From Candidatus Poribacteria bacterium (GTDB taxonomy: Bacteria; Poribacteria; WGA-4E; WGA-3G): 64,000 nt of DNA. The stretch covers positions 39,950-103,949 of the forward strand of contig JAJEIE010000026.1 of NCBI GenBank assembly GCA_022827625.1, given 5' to 3'. The translations under genes were made by a program, and so were the position numbers. Shown here piece by piece: positions 44,843-53,329 of this stretch (its first letter is position 1; each line of letters starts with the position of its first letter). The notes beneath the pieces were generated by a model, which saw only the letters and a list, made by a program, of their open reading frames with translations, had not been told where the DNA came from and made no database searches.

Positions 44843-45880
44843 TTAATGCATCTCAATCGAGAGGACGTAACTCAAAACGGTTACCAAAAGCCATGTCGCA
44901 ACCAACACCACGCCAAACGGACGTTTCAACTGGTCGCCTGATACGAAAATACCGCATCGGAAGACGATGAGGATGAACAGCATCGCTGGGAACAGGAACT
45001 GGAAAAATTGACCGTCTGCTTGCAAACCGCCAGGTGTCGCAGCCGCTGAGACACCCGCTACAAAAAGTACGTTGAGGATATCCGCACCGATAATGTTTCC
45101 GACTGCTAATTCACCGTGCCCACGTCTGACGGCTGTTATTGCTGTAACAAGTTCTGGTAGCGATGTTCCGAACGCAACGAGCGTGGCTGAAATAATATGT
45201 TTCGGCACGCCAATCCTTTCCGCCATGATGCTCACGGTTGGGATTAGGATTTGAGCAGAGATAACAATGATAGCGATGGATAGAATGAGTTTTATAAGCG
45301 TCCCAAAGGCATTCCCCTCCTCCGCCGCTACATTTTCTCCGTTCTCAGGGTTCGCGCCTGCTGCGCTTGCCCATCGAATAGACTGCCAAATGTATAACCC
45401 CAGAAGGATGACAAAGACAACACCGACGATTTGTGGGAGTATACCGCCTTGCGTGAAAACTTTCGCCGGGGATGTCCATGGGAAGCAGCCGACGACCAGA
45501 AGGATACCGGCACCTACCTGTACGTTTGAGAGGCGTGAAGCCAGCTGGCGGTTGAGCGGTAGCGGCGCGATTAAAGATGCCAATCCCAAAATAAGCCCCG
45601 TATCACAAATAATTGAACCCACTGCGTTGCCGAGTGCGAGTCCGGGTTTTCCCTGTATCGCCGATAGCACGGAGACCGCCGCCTCTGGTGTTGTTGTCCC
45701 GATGCTCACGATTGTTGCACCGATGACGGCTTTCCCCAAACCCCATCGGGTCGAGAGAATGACGGCTTCGTCCACAAGCCAATCTGCCCCTTTGCCGAGT
45801 GTATAAAGCGTCACTGCGATTATTGCAAAGAGTGCGAGGTTGGGTAATCCATTAATAAGATCTGTAATCCACTGTTCCAT
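44843..45880 (-). CDS. Sodium/calcium exchanger family (CaCA) membrane protein
   Basis: 345 residues, about ten helices in two inverted repeats. The alpha-1 motif is GATIVSIGTTTPEAAVSV with GNAVGSIICDTG; alpha-2 is SATLVAFGTSLPELVTAI with GNIIGADILNVL. Both acidic residues (the Glu in TPEA and PELV) that bind the cation are kept. A hydrophilic loop (ANPENGENVAAEEG) joins the halves. It should exchange Ca2+ for Na+ or H+ across the inner membrane. Confidence 0.93.
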   Translation of the reverse strand: MEQWITDLINGLPNLALFAIIAVTLYTLGKGADWLVDEAVILSTRWGLGKAVIGATIVSIGTTTPEAAVSVLSAIQGKPGLALGNAVGSIICDTGLILGLASLIAPLPLNRQLASRLSNVQVGAGILLVVGCFPWTSPAKVFTQGGILPQIVGVVFVILLGLYIWQSIRWASAAGANPENGENVAAEEGNAFGTLIKLILSIAIIVISAQILIPTVSIMAERIGVPKHIISATLVAFGTSLPELVTAITAVRRGHGELAVGNIIGADILNVLFVAGVSAAATPGGLQADGQFFQFLFPAMLFILIVFRCGIFVSGDQLKRPFGVVLVATWLLVTVLSYVLSIEMH

Positions 45881-46019
45881 TAACTGCCCCTTTCAAGGAG
45901 GTATAGAATGTTTGTTTCCTGAGAATAGCGTAGCATATACGCTTGGTGCAGTCAAGTTTTATTGGTTGTCGGTTATAGGTTTTTCTACTGACAACCAACA
46001 ACTGACCACTAACAACCCT

Positions 46020-47960
46020 TTAATAGTAAAACGTATAGGTCGGTCTATCGAGGATGATGCTTAAAATATTCCAGAAACTTCCCATCACGAAATCCCCCAA
46101 CGCCAATCCGAGAAAGAGTGGAACTGTTTTCCGGTAGAGACCGAGTCCGCCGTATTTGAGGACGCTCCATTTGGCGAGCGCGCTAATAATAAACGCTGCC
46201 CAAAAGAGATGGAGATGAAAGGATACCCCGTAACCGAGCGGGTGAATCGGCCACCAAAACAGCCGACTCCGGATGGCTGAGAGTAGGAGTGTTAGAGAAA
46301 AACCGATCGTTATCGCGGCGATATGACCGCTATTTGGGTCTTGTGGTGAAGTAAGCCACCCCTCAAGGAAGCGATATGCTCTCCCACCGAAACTGTTAAT
46401 CTGTCCGCCCACTTTACCGGTATTAACGCCGAGGTTGAAGAACGTGTCTACTAACATAAAAATACACAACGGCATTGCGATGATTGTTAAGGTAAGCATG
46501 AGTCGGGACAGTCCTTTTACGTCGAGATTGCCGCGTTCGGCGAGTTTGAATGCCTCAAGTTGATGTGGCATTGGATGACTCCGGTTGTCTCGGTTGAACC
46601 AAAAAAAGAGCGCGAACCATGTTAAATTTTGTGCCTTAATGCGCCGCGTGCCGAGTATGCTGACAAGGCTGTGGTGCGGTCCAATGAAGGTTGTTGAGTG
46701 AATCGGGAAGCCAATTTGTGCCCGAATGCGCGTGAGCGGGATCGCAATCGTTGCGAAATGTGCGGCAAAAAATAGGATCGCAATCCACATCGCCATCCCA
46801 CCGCGCACCGCGAATCCGATGATGAATATCCCACCGAAAACGAGACCGAAAAATGCGGTTCGGTATCGCATCGGTTCTGCGGTGTCGATTGTCTCCCTTT
46901 GTACAAATGCCGTGCGAAATGCTCGCCAGATATGTCGACGTGTACCCCAAAGTGCAACCGCACAGATACCAATATACGCTCCGATGTTCTGTTCGTACGG
47001 ATAAGGAAAACCGGGGACGTTCTCCAGTCCTGTTAAGATCGTGATGAAATATTGCACTTTATAGATAAAGAAAAAGAGGAGACAAGATGTAAGGAGCTCC
47101 AGTGGCATGAGGAATCCGAGTCCAACAGCGAATGGATAAACAATAATGGCATTCCCGCCGCGAAGGAGAGCCGTCCACGGTTTTTCGGTAAATAGCGCGT
47201 TGAGTGGTATGTGCTTATTTGGGAACGCCGGAATCGAAGGAAAAAACATGTTGAGTCCGTTGAAAAGACTGATGATTGACGCAATACCGAATCCCCACCA
47301 CATTGCCCGACTCCGAAGGAATCGATTTGTATTGTAGGCGAGTTGGTACGGGAGTTCAACGATCGGATACACAAGCCGTTCTTGTTCTGTCCACTGTTTT
47401 CGGAGAATAACGTTGATACACTGCATCACGAAGATAAGGGCGAAAGTGAAGATGCACCACCAGAACGTCGGGATTGCCCATTTCAGTAAGTAATGGGTTT
47501 CAAAGAACCGTTCATCGCCGAGATAGAAGGCACGAAGCACGCTTGGATCATTGATTGTCAGCCAATCTGGTAGGTAGCTCCAAAACAGTTCGCGCCACTC
47601 GTTTTCGGGTGTGCCGAAATAGAACGCGTGGACAATAATTGAGACGAGCGGAAGGAACATGTCGTAAGACATAAACAGAAGTGTTATGGACATCAGCACA
47701 TAGAGGCTAATGAGTTCGCCGCCTGTTAGAGCGTGCTTGGCTACATATTTTTTTAAAACGAGGTTGATTGCCGCGATGACTAAGAGCGTGAATACAACAC
47801 TGTAGAAGGGTGCCATCAGCGTCGGGAAGGTGTACCGCAGTGCCTCACATTCGATATGCCATTTGTAAATGAAAGGTAAAAGAAGCAGGGATATAAGGAT
47901 GGTACGGACGGTAATTTTTTCACGGTTTGGTGTATCTGTAGATGCGTGTGATGATGACAT
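46020..47960 (-). CDS. Large polytopic membrane protein (DUF6784/DUF6785-like), paralogue B
   Basis: 646 residues, some 12-14 helices, starting MSSSHASTDTPNREKITVRT. Blocks shared with the 35994 gene are PENEWREL...PDWLTI, QERLVYPIVELPYQL, RIRAQIGFPIHS, FNRDNRSHPMPHQLEAFKLA, SRLMLTL and HPLGYGVS. The conserved PENEW, PDWLTI and SHPMP motifs are unusual for a transporter and may mark a functional site. No cytochrome neighbour here. Function unknown; overall shape suggests transport. Confidence 0.8.
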   Translation of the reverse strand: MSSSHASTDTPNREKITVRTILISLLLLPFIYKWHIECEALRYTFPTLMAPFYSVVFTLLVIAAINLVLKKYVAKHALTGGELISLYVLMSITLLFMSYDMFLPLVSIIVHAFYFGTPENEWRELFWSYLPDWLTINDPSVLRAFYLGDERFFETHYLLKWAIPTFWWCIFTFALIFVMQCINVILRKQWTEQERLVYPIVELPYQLAYNTNRFLRSRAMWWGFGIASIISLFNGLNMFFPSIPAFPNKHIPLNALFTEKPWTALLRGGNAIIVYPFAVGLGFLMPLELLTSCLLFFFIYKVQYFITILTGLENVPGFPYPYEQNIGAYIGICAVALWGTRRHIWRAFRTAFVQRETIDTAEPMRYRTAFFGLVFGGIFIIGFAVRGGMAMWIAILFFAAHFATIAIPLTRIRAQIGFPIHSTTFIGPHHSLVSILGTRRIKAQNLTWFALFFWFNRDNRSHPMPHQLEAFKLAERGNLDVKGLSRLMLTLTIIAMPLCIFMLVDTFFNLGVNTGKVGGQINSFGGRAYRFLEGWLTSPQDPNSGHIAAITIGFSLTLLLSAIRSRLFWWPIHPLGYGVSFHLHLFWAAFIISALAKWSVLKYGGLGLYRKTVPLFLGLALGDFVMGSFWNILSIILDRPTYTFYY

Positions 47961-48120
47961 AATGAGAGTCTATTCGATGACTGGAGGTCCACGAAGGATC
48001 GTTGGCGTGTTAATGGGGAAAAATGAACCATCTGCTCATATTTTACGTTGATTTAGGTAAAAGTTCAAGAGAATCCGTAAGAAAGGTTGGGATTCGCACT
48101 GTTCCCAGAGGTATTGAATT

Positions 48121-49263
48121 ATGCAAATTACACACGTTGAAGCGTTCGCACTCCGGTTTCAAACCGAAAGATCATCAACGCAGCAGGGACCGCATTATTC
48201 CGTGGCACCTGAAGGGTGGTGCTCTATCTATTCACGCCACCATGAGACGACGGTTGTCCGAATCACTACGTCGGACGGGATCGTCGGCTACGGCGAAGCA
48301 CAGAGTCCCGTTTCACCTCGCACCTCGAAAACAATTGTCGAAGAGTTATGTCGTCCGATACTGGTTGGGAAAGACCCGTTTGATGTGGAATACCTCTGGC
48401 AACGTATGTTTACCTCCATGCGGGAGCGTGGACACTATACGGGCTTCTTTATTGATGCGCTCGCTGGCTGTGATATTGCGTTGTGGGACATCATCGGGCA
48501 ATCATCTGGCAAACCTGTCCACAAAGTCCTCGGCGGTCGGTATCGGGATAGGATTCCTTTGTATGCTGGGATCGGAGGTACCACACCAGAGGCAGCGGTA
48601 TCCCAAGCCGCGGCGCATGTTTCAGAGGGTTATGGCGGGTTGAAGATTCACACAACGCACGGGCGCGCCGAGATTTTAGAGATCGTTGCAGCCGTCCGCG
48701 AGCAGGTAGGTCCAAAAATCAAATTGATGGTTGATCTCCATACCCAATACAGCGTCCCGGAGGCGATTATGCTCGGACGTGGGCTTGAGGCGTTGGATGT
48801 AATGTGGTTAGAATCGCCGACGGCACCTGAAGACATCCCTGGGCAAGCGGCATTGGCAGCGGCGTTGGATATGTCGGTCGCTATCGGGGAATGGACGCGC
48901 ACGCGTTATGAGTTACGGGAGGTCTTTGAACGGCGCGCCTGCGACATCACGATGCCTGATATTGGGCGCACGGGACTCACGGAAGGCAAACGTATCGCAA
49001 GCCTCGCGGATACCTATAACATTCCGGTGACACCGCATATCGGTGGCGGTGGTATTTTGTCGGTTGCTGCAACGGTTCAATTTTCCGCAACGATTCCAAA
49101 CTTCCTGATTATGGAGCATTCTCCGGGTGCTTATGAGATGAAAGGGCAGATCACCACACGAAAACCGACGATTGAGGACGGGGCTTTCGTGCTTGATGAT
49201 GTGCCCGGAATTGGTGTTGAGATTGATACGGATGCATTAACCGCGTTGGCTATAGAAGATTAA
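48121..49263 (+). CDS. Mandelate racemase/muconate lactonizing enzyme family protein
   Basis: Enolase superfamily, 380 residues. Metal ligands are D205 (LMVDLH), E231 (WLESPTAPED) and E257 (IGEWTRTRYE). The catalytic end has D280 (MPDIGRTG) and H306 (TPHIGGGG), the Asp-His dyad of mandelate racemase-type members. The usual KXK on the second strand reads K175-I-H177, so one catalytic Lys is replaced by His. It may be a sugar-acid dehydratase. Its end overlaps the convergent dehydrogenase by four bases. Confidence 0.9.
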   Translation: MQITHVEAFALRFQTERSSTQQGPHYSVAPEGWCSIYSRHHETTVVRITTSDGIVGYGEAQSPVSPRTSKTIVEELCRPILVGKDPFDVEYLWQRMFTSMRERGHYTGFFIDALAGCDIALWDIIGQSSGKPVHKVLGGRYRDRIPLYAGIGGTTPEAAVSQAAAHVSEGYGGLKIHTTHGRAEILEIVAAVREQVGPKIKLMVDLHTQYSVPEAIMLGRGLEALDVMWLESPTAPEDIPGQAALAAALDMSVAIGEWTRTRYELREVFERRACDITMPDIGRTGLTEGKRIASLADTYNIPVTPHIGGGGILSVAATVQFSATIPNFLIMEHSPGAYEMKGQITTRKPTIEDGAFVLDDVPGIGVEIDTDALTALAIED

Positions 49264-50207
49264 TATCCCTTTTCTTTATCCACAACGTTGATTAGCGGTT
49301 CGCCATTCACATAGCGATGCATGTTGTCGAGGAACGTCTCCATTGCGCGTTTGGCGATATTCTGCGATGCCCCAGCCGTGTGGGACGTTAGAATCACATT
49401 CGGGAGGGTCCAGAGTGGATTGTCTTGTGGACACGGTTCGGTATAGGTGACATCCAATCCTGCGCCTGCCACTTTTCCACTTTTTAGTGCAGCGACCAAT
49501 GCATCCTCGTCAACCACCTTGCCGCGGCTGACGTTGATGAAATAGCATCCCTCAGGCAACGCGTCGAATTCGGCATGCGATAGGAGTTTATGGGTTTGCG
49601 GTGTGATTGGGCAACAGACCGTCAGCACTTCGGAACGGGAGAGAAATTCGTGTAGCTGATCGAGTTGTCCTAATTCGTCAACGGTGTCGGGTTTTTCCAT
49701 CGGTTCCGGGTCTACGGCAATCACTTCAAAATCGAACGCTTTGGCGCGTTGAGCAACTGCTCTCCCGATACCACCGAGTCCGAGGATTCCCATTGTCATG
49801 CCAGACACTTCAACGCACGGGAGCCACTTCCACTCTTTTTCTTGCATCAATTCGAGTTGTGTGTTGATCCCGCGTGTCAGGGAAAGTAGGAGTGCGAAGG
49901 CGTGTTCCGCAAGCTGCGGTCCATACAGACGCTTGCTATTTATCAGTGTGATGGGACTCTCTTTGAAGGCGGGATACATTGACCTTTCCACCCCCACGAA
50001 TGGCTGCATCACCCACTGCAGCGATTTCGCATGCGGAAGTGCATCCTCTGACACCACACCGTAGAGAATTTCAGCATCTGAAATATGATCCCTCAGTTCC
50101 GCACCCTCGGGCAAAAAATCTATCTCCATCTCCGACGGAGCAGCCTCCAGCATAGCTGCTACCTCTTCGCTGATTCCACTCGCAATTAAGACTTTGGTTT
50201 TAGCCAT
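49260..50207 (-). CDS. D-2-hydroxyacid dehydrogenase (NAD-binding)
   Basis: 315 residues. The Rossmann motif is MGILGLGGIGRAVAQRAKAF; the catalytic Arg is in NVSRGKVVDEDALV, Glu in TYTEPCPQDNP and His in LTSHTAGAS. These make the Arg-Glu-His set of the family, which reduces 2-keto acids. Substrate unclear. It may act with the sugar-acid enzyme at 48121, but the genes are convergent. Start after GAAGGAGACTATCA. Confidence 0.92.
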   Translation of the reverse strand: MAKTKVLIASGISEEVAAMLEAAPSEMEIDFLPEGAELRDHISDAEILYGVVSEDALPHAKSLQWVMQPFVGVERSMYPAFKESPITLINSKRLYGPQLAEHAFALLLSLTRGINTQLELMQEKEWKWLPCVEVSGMTMGILGLGGIGRAVAQRAKAFDFEVIAVDPEPMEKPDTVDELGQLDQLHEFLSRSEVLTVCCPITPQTHKLLSHAEFDALPEGCYFINVSRGKVVDEDALVAALKSGKVAGAGLDVTYTEPCPQDNPLWTLPNVILTSHTAGASQNIAKRAMETFLDNMHRYVNGEPLINVVDKEKGY

Positions 50208-50259
50208 TGATAGTCTCCTTCGTTGTAGGTTTTTTGTGATAGTTGTTCACATACGCCGA

Positions 50260-50288
50260 AGTTTAGCACAGATTGAGGTGACTGTCAA
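50260..50288 (-). promoter_or_regulatory. Promoter of the D-2-hydroxyacid dehydrogenase gene
   Basis: Reading leftwards, TTGACA (50288-50283), 17 bases, TAAACT (50265-50260) preceded by TGC. The leader to the ATG at 50207 is about 46 bases and has a good ribosome binding site. Confidence 0.72.
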
Positions 50289-50661
50289 GACCACTTCTAT
50301 TTTTTGCCGGTGTTGATGGCATACCATAGAAGCCTTAAAACGCTATGATGCCGCGGACTTTTCGACGATGGGCCTCTATAGCGGATGGTACTGTGTCTGC
50401 GTCCCATCGCACTGTAGAGGGCAGTCCTTTTCACGCGTATTCGTCTTAAGGCTCCCGGACCCGTCAATTTTGACATTCTCGTATCCTCCGAGCAAGTCGC
50501 ATCCTGTTTTTTCAAATCGTAACGTAAAAAGTGTCATTGGGTTACAAAATTGTGCATAACCAAAGTAGAGCGGATTTCTAACTTCATACGATGCTTGTTT
50601 CCGCTTAACCACTACGCATTGTATGTTTGCCGTAAATAGACGAAAGGGTGTTATTAAAGGT
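50289..50661. other. Intergenic stretch without a supported gene
   Basis: About 370 bases between the dehydrogenase promoter and the terminator of the STAS gene. Short open frames on both strands (for example minus 50376-50612) resemble nothing I know and lack good ribosome binding sites. No repeat of the families above was seen. Confidence 0.5.
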
Positions 50662-50700
50662 TTATTAAAAAGAACAGGGGACTGGTTGAACCAGTCCCCT
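50662..50700 (-). terminator. Terminator of the STAS gene
   Basis: AGGGGACTGG (50676-50685), loop TTGAA, CCAGTCCCCT (50691-50700): a perfect 10-bp stem. Read on the minus strand, it is followed by GTTCTTTTTAATAA, so it ends transcription from the gene starting at 51067. Confidence 0.85.
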
Positions 50701-50725
50701 TTGACATTTCACTAAGCTTTGGATG

Positions 50726-51067
50726 TTATGCCGCTAATGCCGAAATCGCAGCGTCCTCATTGTCGAAGTGTTCAAACAGACTCACGATCCGACTTACAGC
50801 CACTAAGTCTTTGATATGTTTCCCAACATTGATGACCCCGATACGACCGTGCTTTCGTGATGCTGTCGCGCGTGCCTCCATGAGGGCAAAGAGTCCTGAA
50901 CCGTCAATTTTGTTGACTTTCCCGAAATTGATGAGGATGCGGGGTGTATCGGAAGTCTCTATCTGTGGTGAAATCACTTCTCGTAATTCTGTTACTGAGG
51001 CGCCTACTATCTTTCCATTGGGTTCCAAAATTGCGATGCCGTTTTCCTTACGAATCTGGGTTCTCAT
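50726..51067 (-). CDS. STAS-domain anti-sigma factor antagonist
   Basis: 113 residues covering a single STAS domain. Typical blocks are NGIAILEPNGKIVGASVTEL, PRILINFGKVNKIDGSGLFA and ASRKHGRIGVINVGKHIKDL. The serine in DGSGL would be the site phosphorylated by an RsbW/SpoIIAB-like kinase in partner switching. No kinase, phosphatase or sigma gene lies beside it. A matching terminator follows. The start follows AAAGGAGAAAAGT. Confidence 0.9.
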   Translation of the reverse strand: MRTQIRKENGIAILEPNGKIVGASVTELREVISPQIETSDTPRILINFGKVNKIDGSGLFALMEARATASRKHGRIGVINVGKHIKDLVAVSRIVSLFEHFDNEDAAISALAA

Positions 51068-51188
51068 GATACTTTTCTCCTTTTTCGTTTTCTGAACCGT
51101 GTGAATCTTAATTTTTTTACACTATTTTCTCGCTTAATTGATGTATTCGTTACGTTAGTCAGATTCTGTAAAAAAAGGTTCGTTTTTT

Positions 51189-51333
51189 ATTTTTTTTTGC
51201 AAATATTCAGTAGGAATGCAAACAGCTTGCTGACTGCCCCTTCGTGTCTGATGGCGTGTTGTTCATATTGCTGCAGCGTGGTGTAGTAGTCGCGGATCGC
51301 TTTGTGATTCGGTTTGAGGTTGAGTTGTGGCAT
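51189..51333 (-). pseudogene. Remnant of the N-terminus of a type ISP restriction-modification or helicase protein
   Basis: Minus frame from ATG 51333 reads MPQLNLKPNHKAIRDYYTTL, QQYEQHAIRHEGAVSKLFAF, LLNICKKK and stops within an A-run. This NLKPNH...YY..L..Y......HEGAV...F motif is how I remember the N-termini of large type ISP restriction-modification enzymes and related helicases. At 47 codons only the leader segment is left, and the break falls at a poly-A/T tract (51183-51198), so it looks like a decayed fragment. Confidence 0.6.
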
Positions 51334-51378
51334 GAAGTATCTTAGCAGGTTTTCGGTGTAGATTCAGAAGTGAAACGT

Positions 51379-51636
51379 TTAGGTGAACAAGGCAATAAGG
51401 GCGATGATCGCTGCACCAACGGCAGTACACACGGTCAGGACAGTTAACACTGTGCCGCTGCCTTCTTGCTTACCTTCCAATTTTCCCTTTATCCATCCTA
51501 CATCGCGTTCCAAGGTGCCTACACGCGTATCCAGAGAATCAAGGCGTTTTTCCAAACGGGCATTGTTTTCTCTCGCTTGTGTCTCGATGCGTGACAAGGT
51601 TTCGAGAACCCTTTCCCGGAAATCTTGATCAGCCAT
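51379..51636 (-). CDS. Small coiled-coil membrane protein, intact paralogue of 41996
   Basis: 85 residues from ATG 51636, chosen because AAAGGAGATACTGAA precedes it; the frame is open upstream. MADQDFRERVLETLSRIETQ matches the 41996 gene start. The coil (RLEKRLDSLDTRVGTLERDV) leads to GWIKGKLEGKQEGSGTV and one membrane helix (VCTAVGAAIIALIALF). Function unknown. The layout resembles small holin-accessory or membrane-tethering proteins, with no specific evidence. Confidence 0.75.
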   Translation of the reverse strand: MADQDFRERVLETLSRIETQARENNARLEKRLDSLDTRVGTLERDVGWIKGKLEGKQEGSGTVLTVLTVCTAVGAAIIALIALFT

Positions 51637-51722
51637 TTCAGTATCTCCTTTGTTCTGTGTGTTATCTTTTACCAAAGTATACCACAAATATAGGCAAAGG
51701 TCAACGAAAAAGAGGCAATTGA

Positions 51723-51752
51723 TTGGCAAATGTGACACAAACCTGCTATACT
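51723..51752 (+). promoter_or_regulatory. Promoter of the EcfT gene
   Basis: TTGGCA at 51723-51728, an 18-base spacer, TATACT at 51747-51752 preceded by TGC. Leader to ATG 51784 is about 25 bases. Confidence 0.65.
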
Positions 51753-51783
51753 TTTCTGAAAGATTTAAAGAAAAAATGAAGTC

Positions 51784-52641
51784 ATGCGCAATACCATACT
51801 CGAACCCCGTACAAAAATCCTGATGATGCTCATCGCTGGGTGTCTCGTTATCCTGTTGGATAGTCCGACGGCACTGTTCATCTGTTTTCTCGGTGCCCTC
51901 ACGCTGATTGCGTTGTCTATGCCGACGTGGCACCAGATTGGACTGCTCTGTACCTTCCTCTTTTTCACAACATGGGGCTTAATCTACAGTCAGGCAATCT
52001 TCTATAACGAGTTTCCGCGGACTGTGCTATTCACACTTGTGCCTGCCGACCTACCGCTCATCGGGAGGATGACCGGCGGTATCCGCGTCTATCGGGAAGG
52101 CTTGTTTCACGGTATTGTTCAATCCCTGCGTTTCAACACAACACTTGTCATTGGGTGTTTCATCGTCTGGACGACACAACCCCGTGATCTGCTTCTTGCA
52201 TTGACGCAGTTACGCGTGCCATCGACACTCGCTTTCATGGTGACAACGGCACTGCATTTCATTCCGGTTATCGCGAATGAAGCAGCGACCGTTCTCCGCT
52301 CGCAACGGTTGAGAGGGTTTCGGTATCTTCGGCTCAATCTACTCACTACGTGTCGTGGGGTGCTGAATAGTTTTCGTCCAATCTTGGCAGGGAATATCCG
52401 GCATGCGTCGCATCTCAGCGAATCCGTTGAAAGTCGAGGGTTTTCCGCGGAGACGGCGGCGGAACGCACTTCACTGCGGACGCTAAAGATGGGGGCGTGG
52501 GATTACAGCCTACTGACAATTTTATTTTCCTGTTTGATTGGCATTATCGCGTTGAAGCTGCTCTATTTTTTCTATGCGAATGGGATTTATTATGGGTCGT
52601 GGTTGCGGGGTATTTATACGTTTACGCGTGAGGTATTGTGA
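51784..52641 (+). CDS. ecfT: Energy-coupling factor transporter membrane subunit EcfT (CbiQ-like)
   Basis: 285 residues, five to six helices. The two conserved coupling-helix signatures are visible as EAATVLRSQRLRGF and LSESVESRGFS (Ala-Arg-Gly like patterns), which grip the EcfA ATPases. The N-terminus DPRTKI-like EPRTKILMMLIAGCLVILLD is typical. ECF transporters import vitamins or metals; no EcfA or substrate-binding S component is present nearby, so the substrate is open. Confidence 0.88.
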   Translation: MRNTILEPRTKILMMLIAGCLVILLDSPTALFICFLGALTLIALSMPTWHQIGLLCTFLFFTTWGLIYSQAIFYNEFPRTVLFTLVPADLPLIGRMTGGIRVYREGLFHGIVQSLRFNTTLVIGCFIVWTTQPRDLLLALTQLRVPSTLAFMVTTALHFIPVIANEAATVLRSQRLRGFRYLRLNLLTTCRGVLNSFRPILAGNIRHASHLSESVESRGFSAETAAERTSLRTLKMGAWDYSLLTILFSCLIGIIALKLLYFFYANGIYYGSWLRGIYTFTREVL

Positions 52642-52714
52642 ATGGCTATCGGCTGTCAGCAGTCGGCTATCAGTGGTGGGATTGTTGGATTTGGGTAGTT
52701 TGTTAGGGAGGACC

Positions 52715-52768
52715 GGCGAGGTTAGGAATGCACGTCGCATTTGAGCGTGTACGCTGCAAAACCTCGCC
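52715..52768. repeat. GGCGAGGTT...AACCTCGCC palindromic repeat, uninterrupted copy
   Basis: 54 bases with 9-base inverted ends and GCACGTCGCAT inside. Compared with 43333-43419 it lacks the nested piece and so shows the pre-insertion state. Upstream (52645-52680) are GTCGGCTGTCAGC-like words. Confidence 0.72.
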
Positions 52769-52791
52769 TACCGTGGTTGGTGAGAAGTGGA

Positions 52792-53313
52792 TTAGCGTCC
52801 AACCTCCCATGCCAGATGCTGTAACTCCGGTCCAATCAACTTTTCCCATGCTAATGCCACTGCAGCGGTAGACCCCGGCGTGGAGATGACCACTTTTCCG
52901 CGGTAGACCCCAGCGGTCGCTCGTGATAGCATTGCCGCTGCGCCGACCTGATCATAACTGAACATCCGAAAAAGTTCCCCAAATCCGGGGAGCGTCTTTT
53001 CCAACTTACGATTGAGAATATCAAAGGTCGTGTCGCGTGGTGCGATACCTGTGCCGCCGTTGAAGAGGATGACCTGTGCATCGCTTTCCGCCATTTTATC
53101 CAACACGGCAGCGACTTGATCCGGTTCGTCTTTTATGATTTGATACGCAGCGACGCTGTTCCCCTCTGCGGCAAGTTGTTCGCGTAGAAATACTGCGTTT
53201 TTATCTGTTTCCGGGGTGCGCGTATCGCTCACGGTGACAATCGCGACAGCGACGGGTCCCTCTTCAGTTGCCATTTTTCTGTGTTGTTGTGTGCTTGTAG
53301 AAGTTGTTGCCAT
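52792..53313 (-). CDS. moaB: MoaB/MogA-type molybdenum cofactor protein
   Basis: 173 residues. [40 protein letters not shown] and [20 protein letters not shown] are the molybdopterin-binding fold motifs (GGTG and the Ser/Asp pocket); the end has [20 protein letters not shown]. Members adenylylate molybdopterin or are close relatives of such enzymes. No other moa/moe gene is seen here. An N-terminal Thr/Ser/Gln stretch of 15 residues is extra. Confidence 0.9.
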   Translation of the reverse strand: MATTSTSTQQHRKMATEEGPVAVAIVTVSDTRTPETDKNAVFLREQLAAEGNSVAAYQIIKDEPDQVAAVLDKMAESDAQVILFNGGTGIAPRDTTFDILNRKLEKTLPGFGELFRMFSYDQVGAAAMLSRATAGVYRGKVVISTPGSTAAVALAWEKLIGPELQHLAWEVGR

Positions 53314-53329
53314 AGTAGCTCCTTTTTAT

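Noticed and set aside
48023..48643. 206-codon plus-strand open frame
   Set aside because: It lies in another frame over the enolase-superfamily gene at 48121, which has clear catalytic motifs.
50289..50661. Small genes on either strand
   Set aside because: No recognisable similarity, codon pattern or ribosome binding site; left as unassigned spacer.
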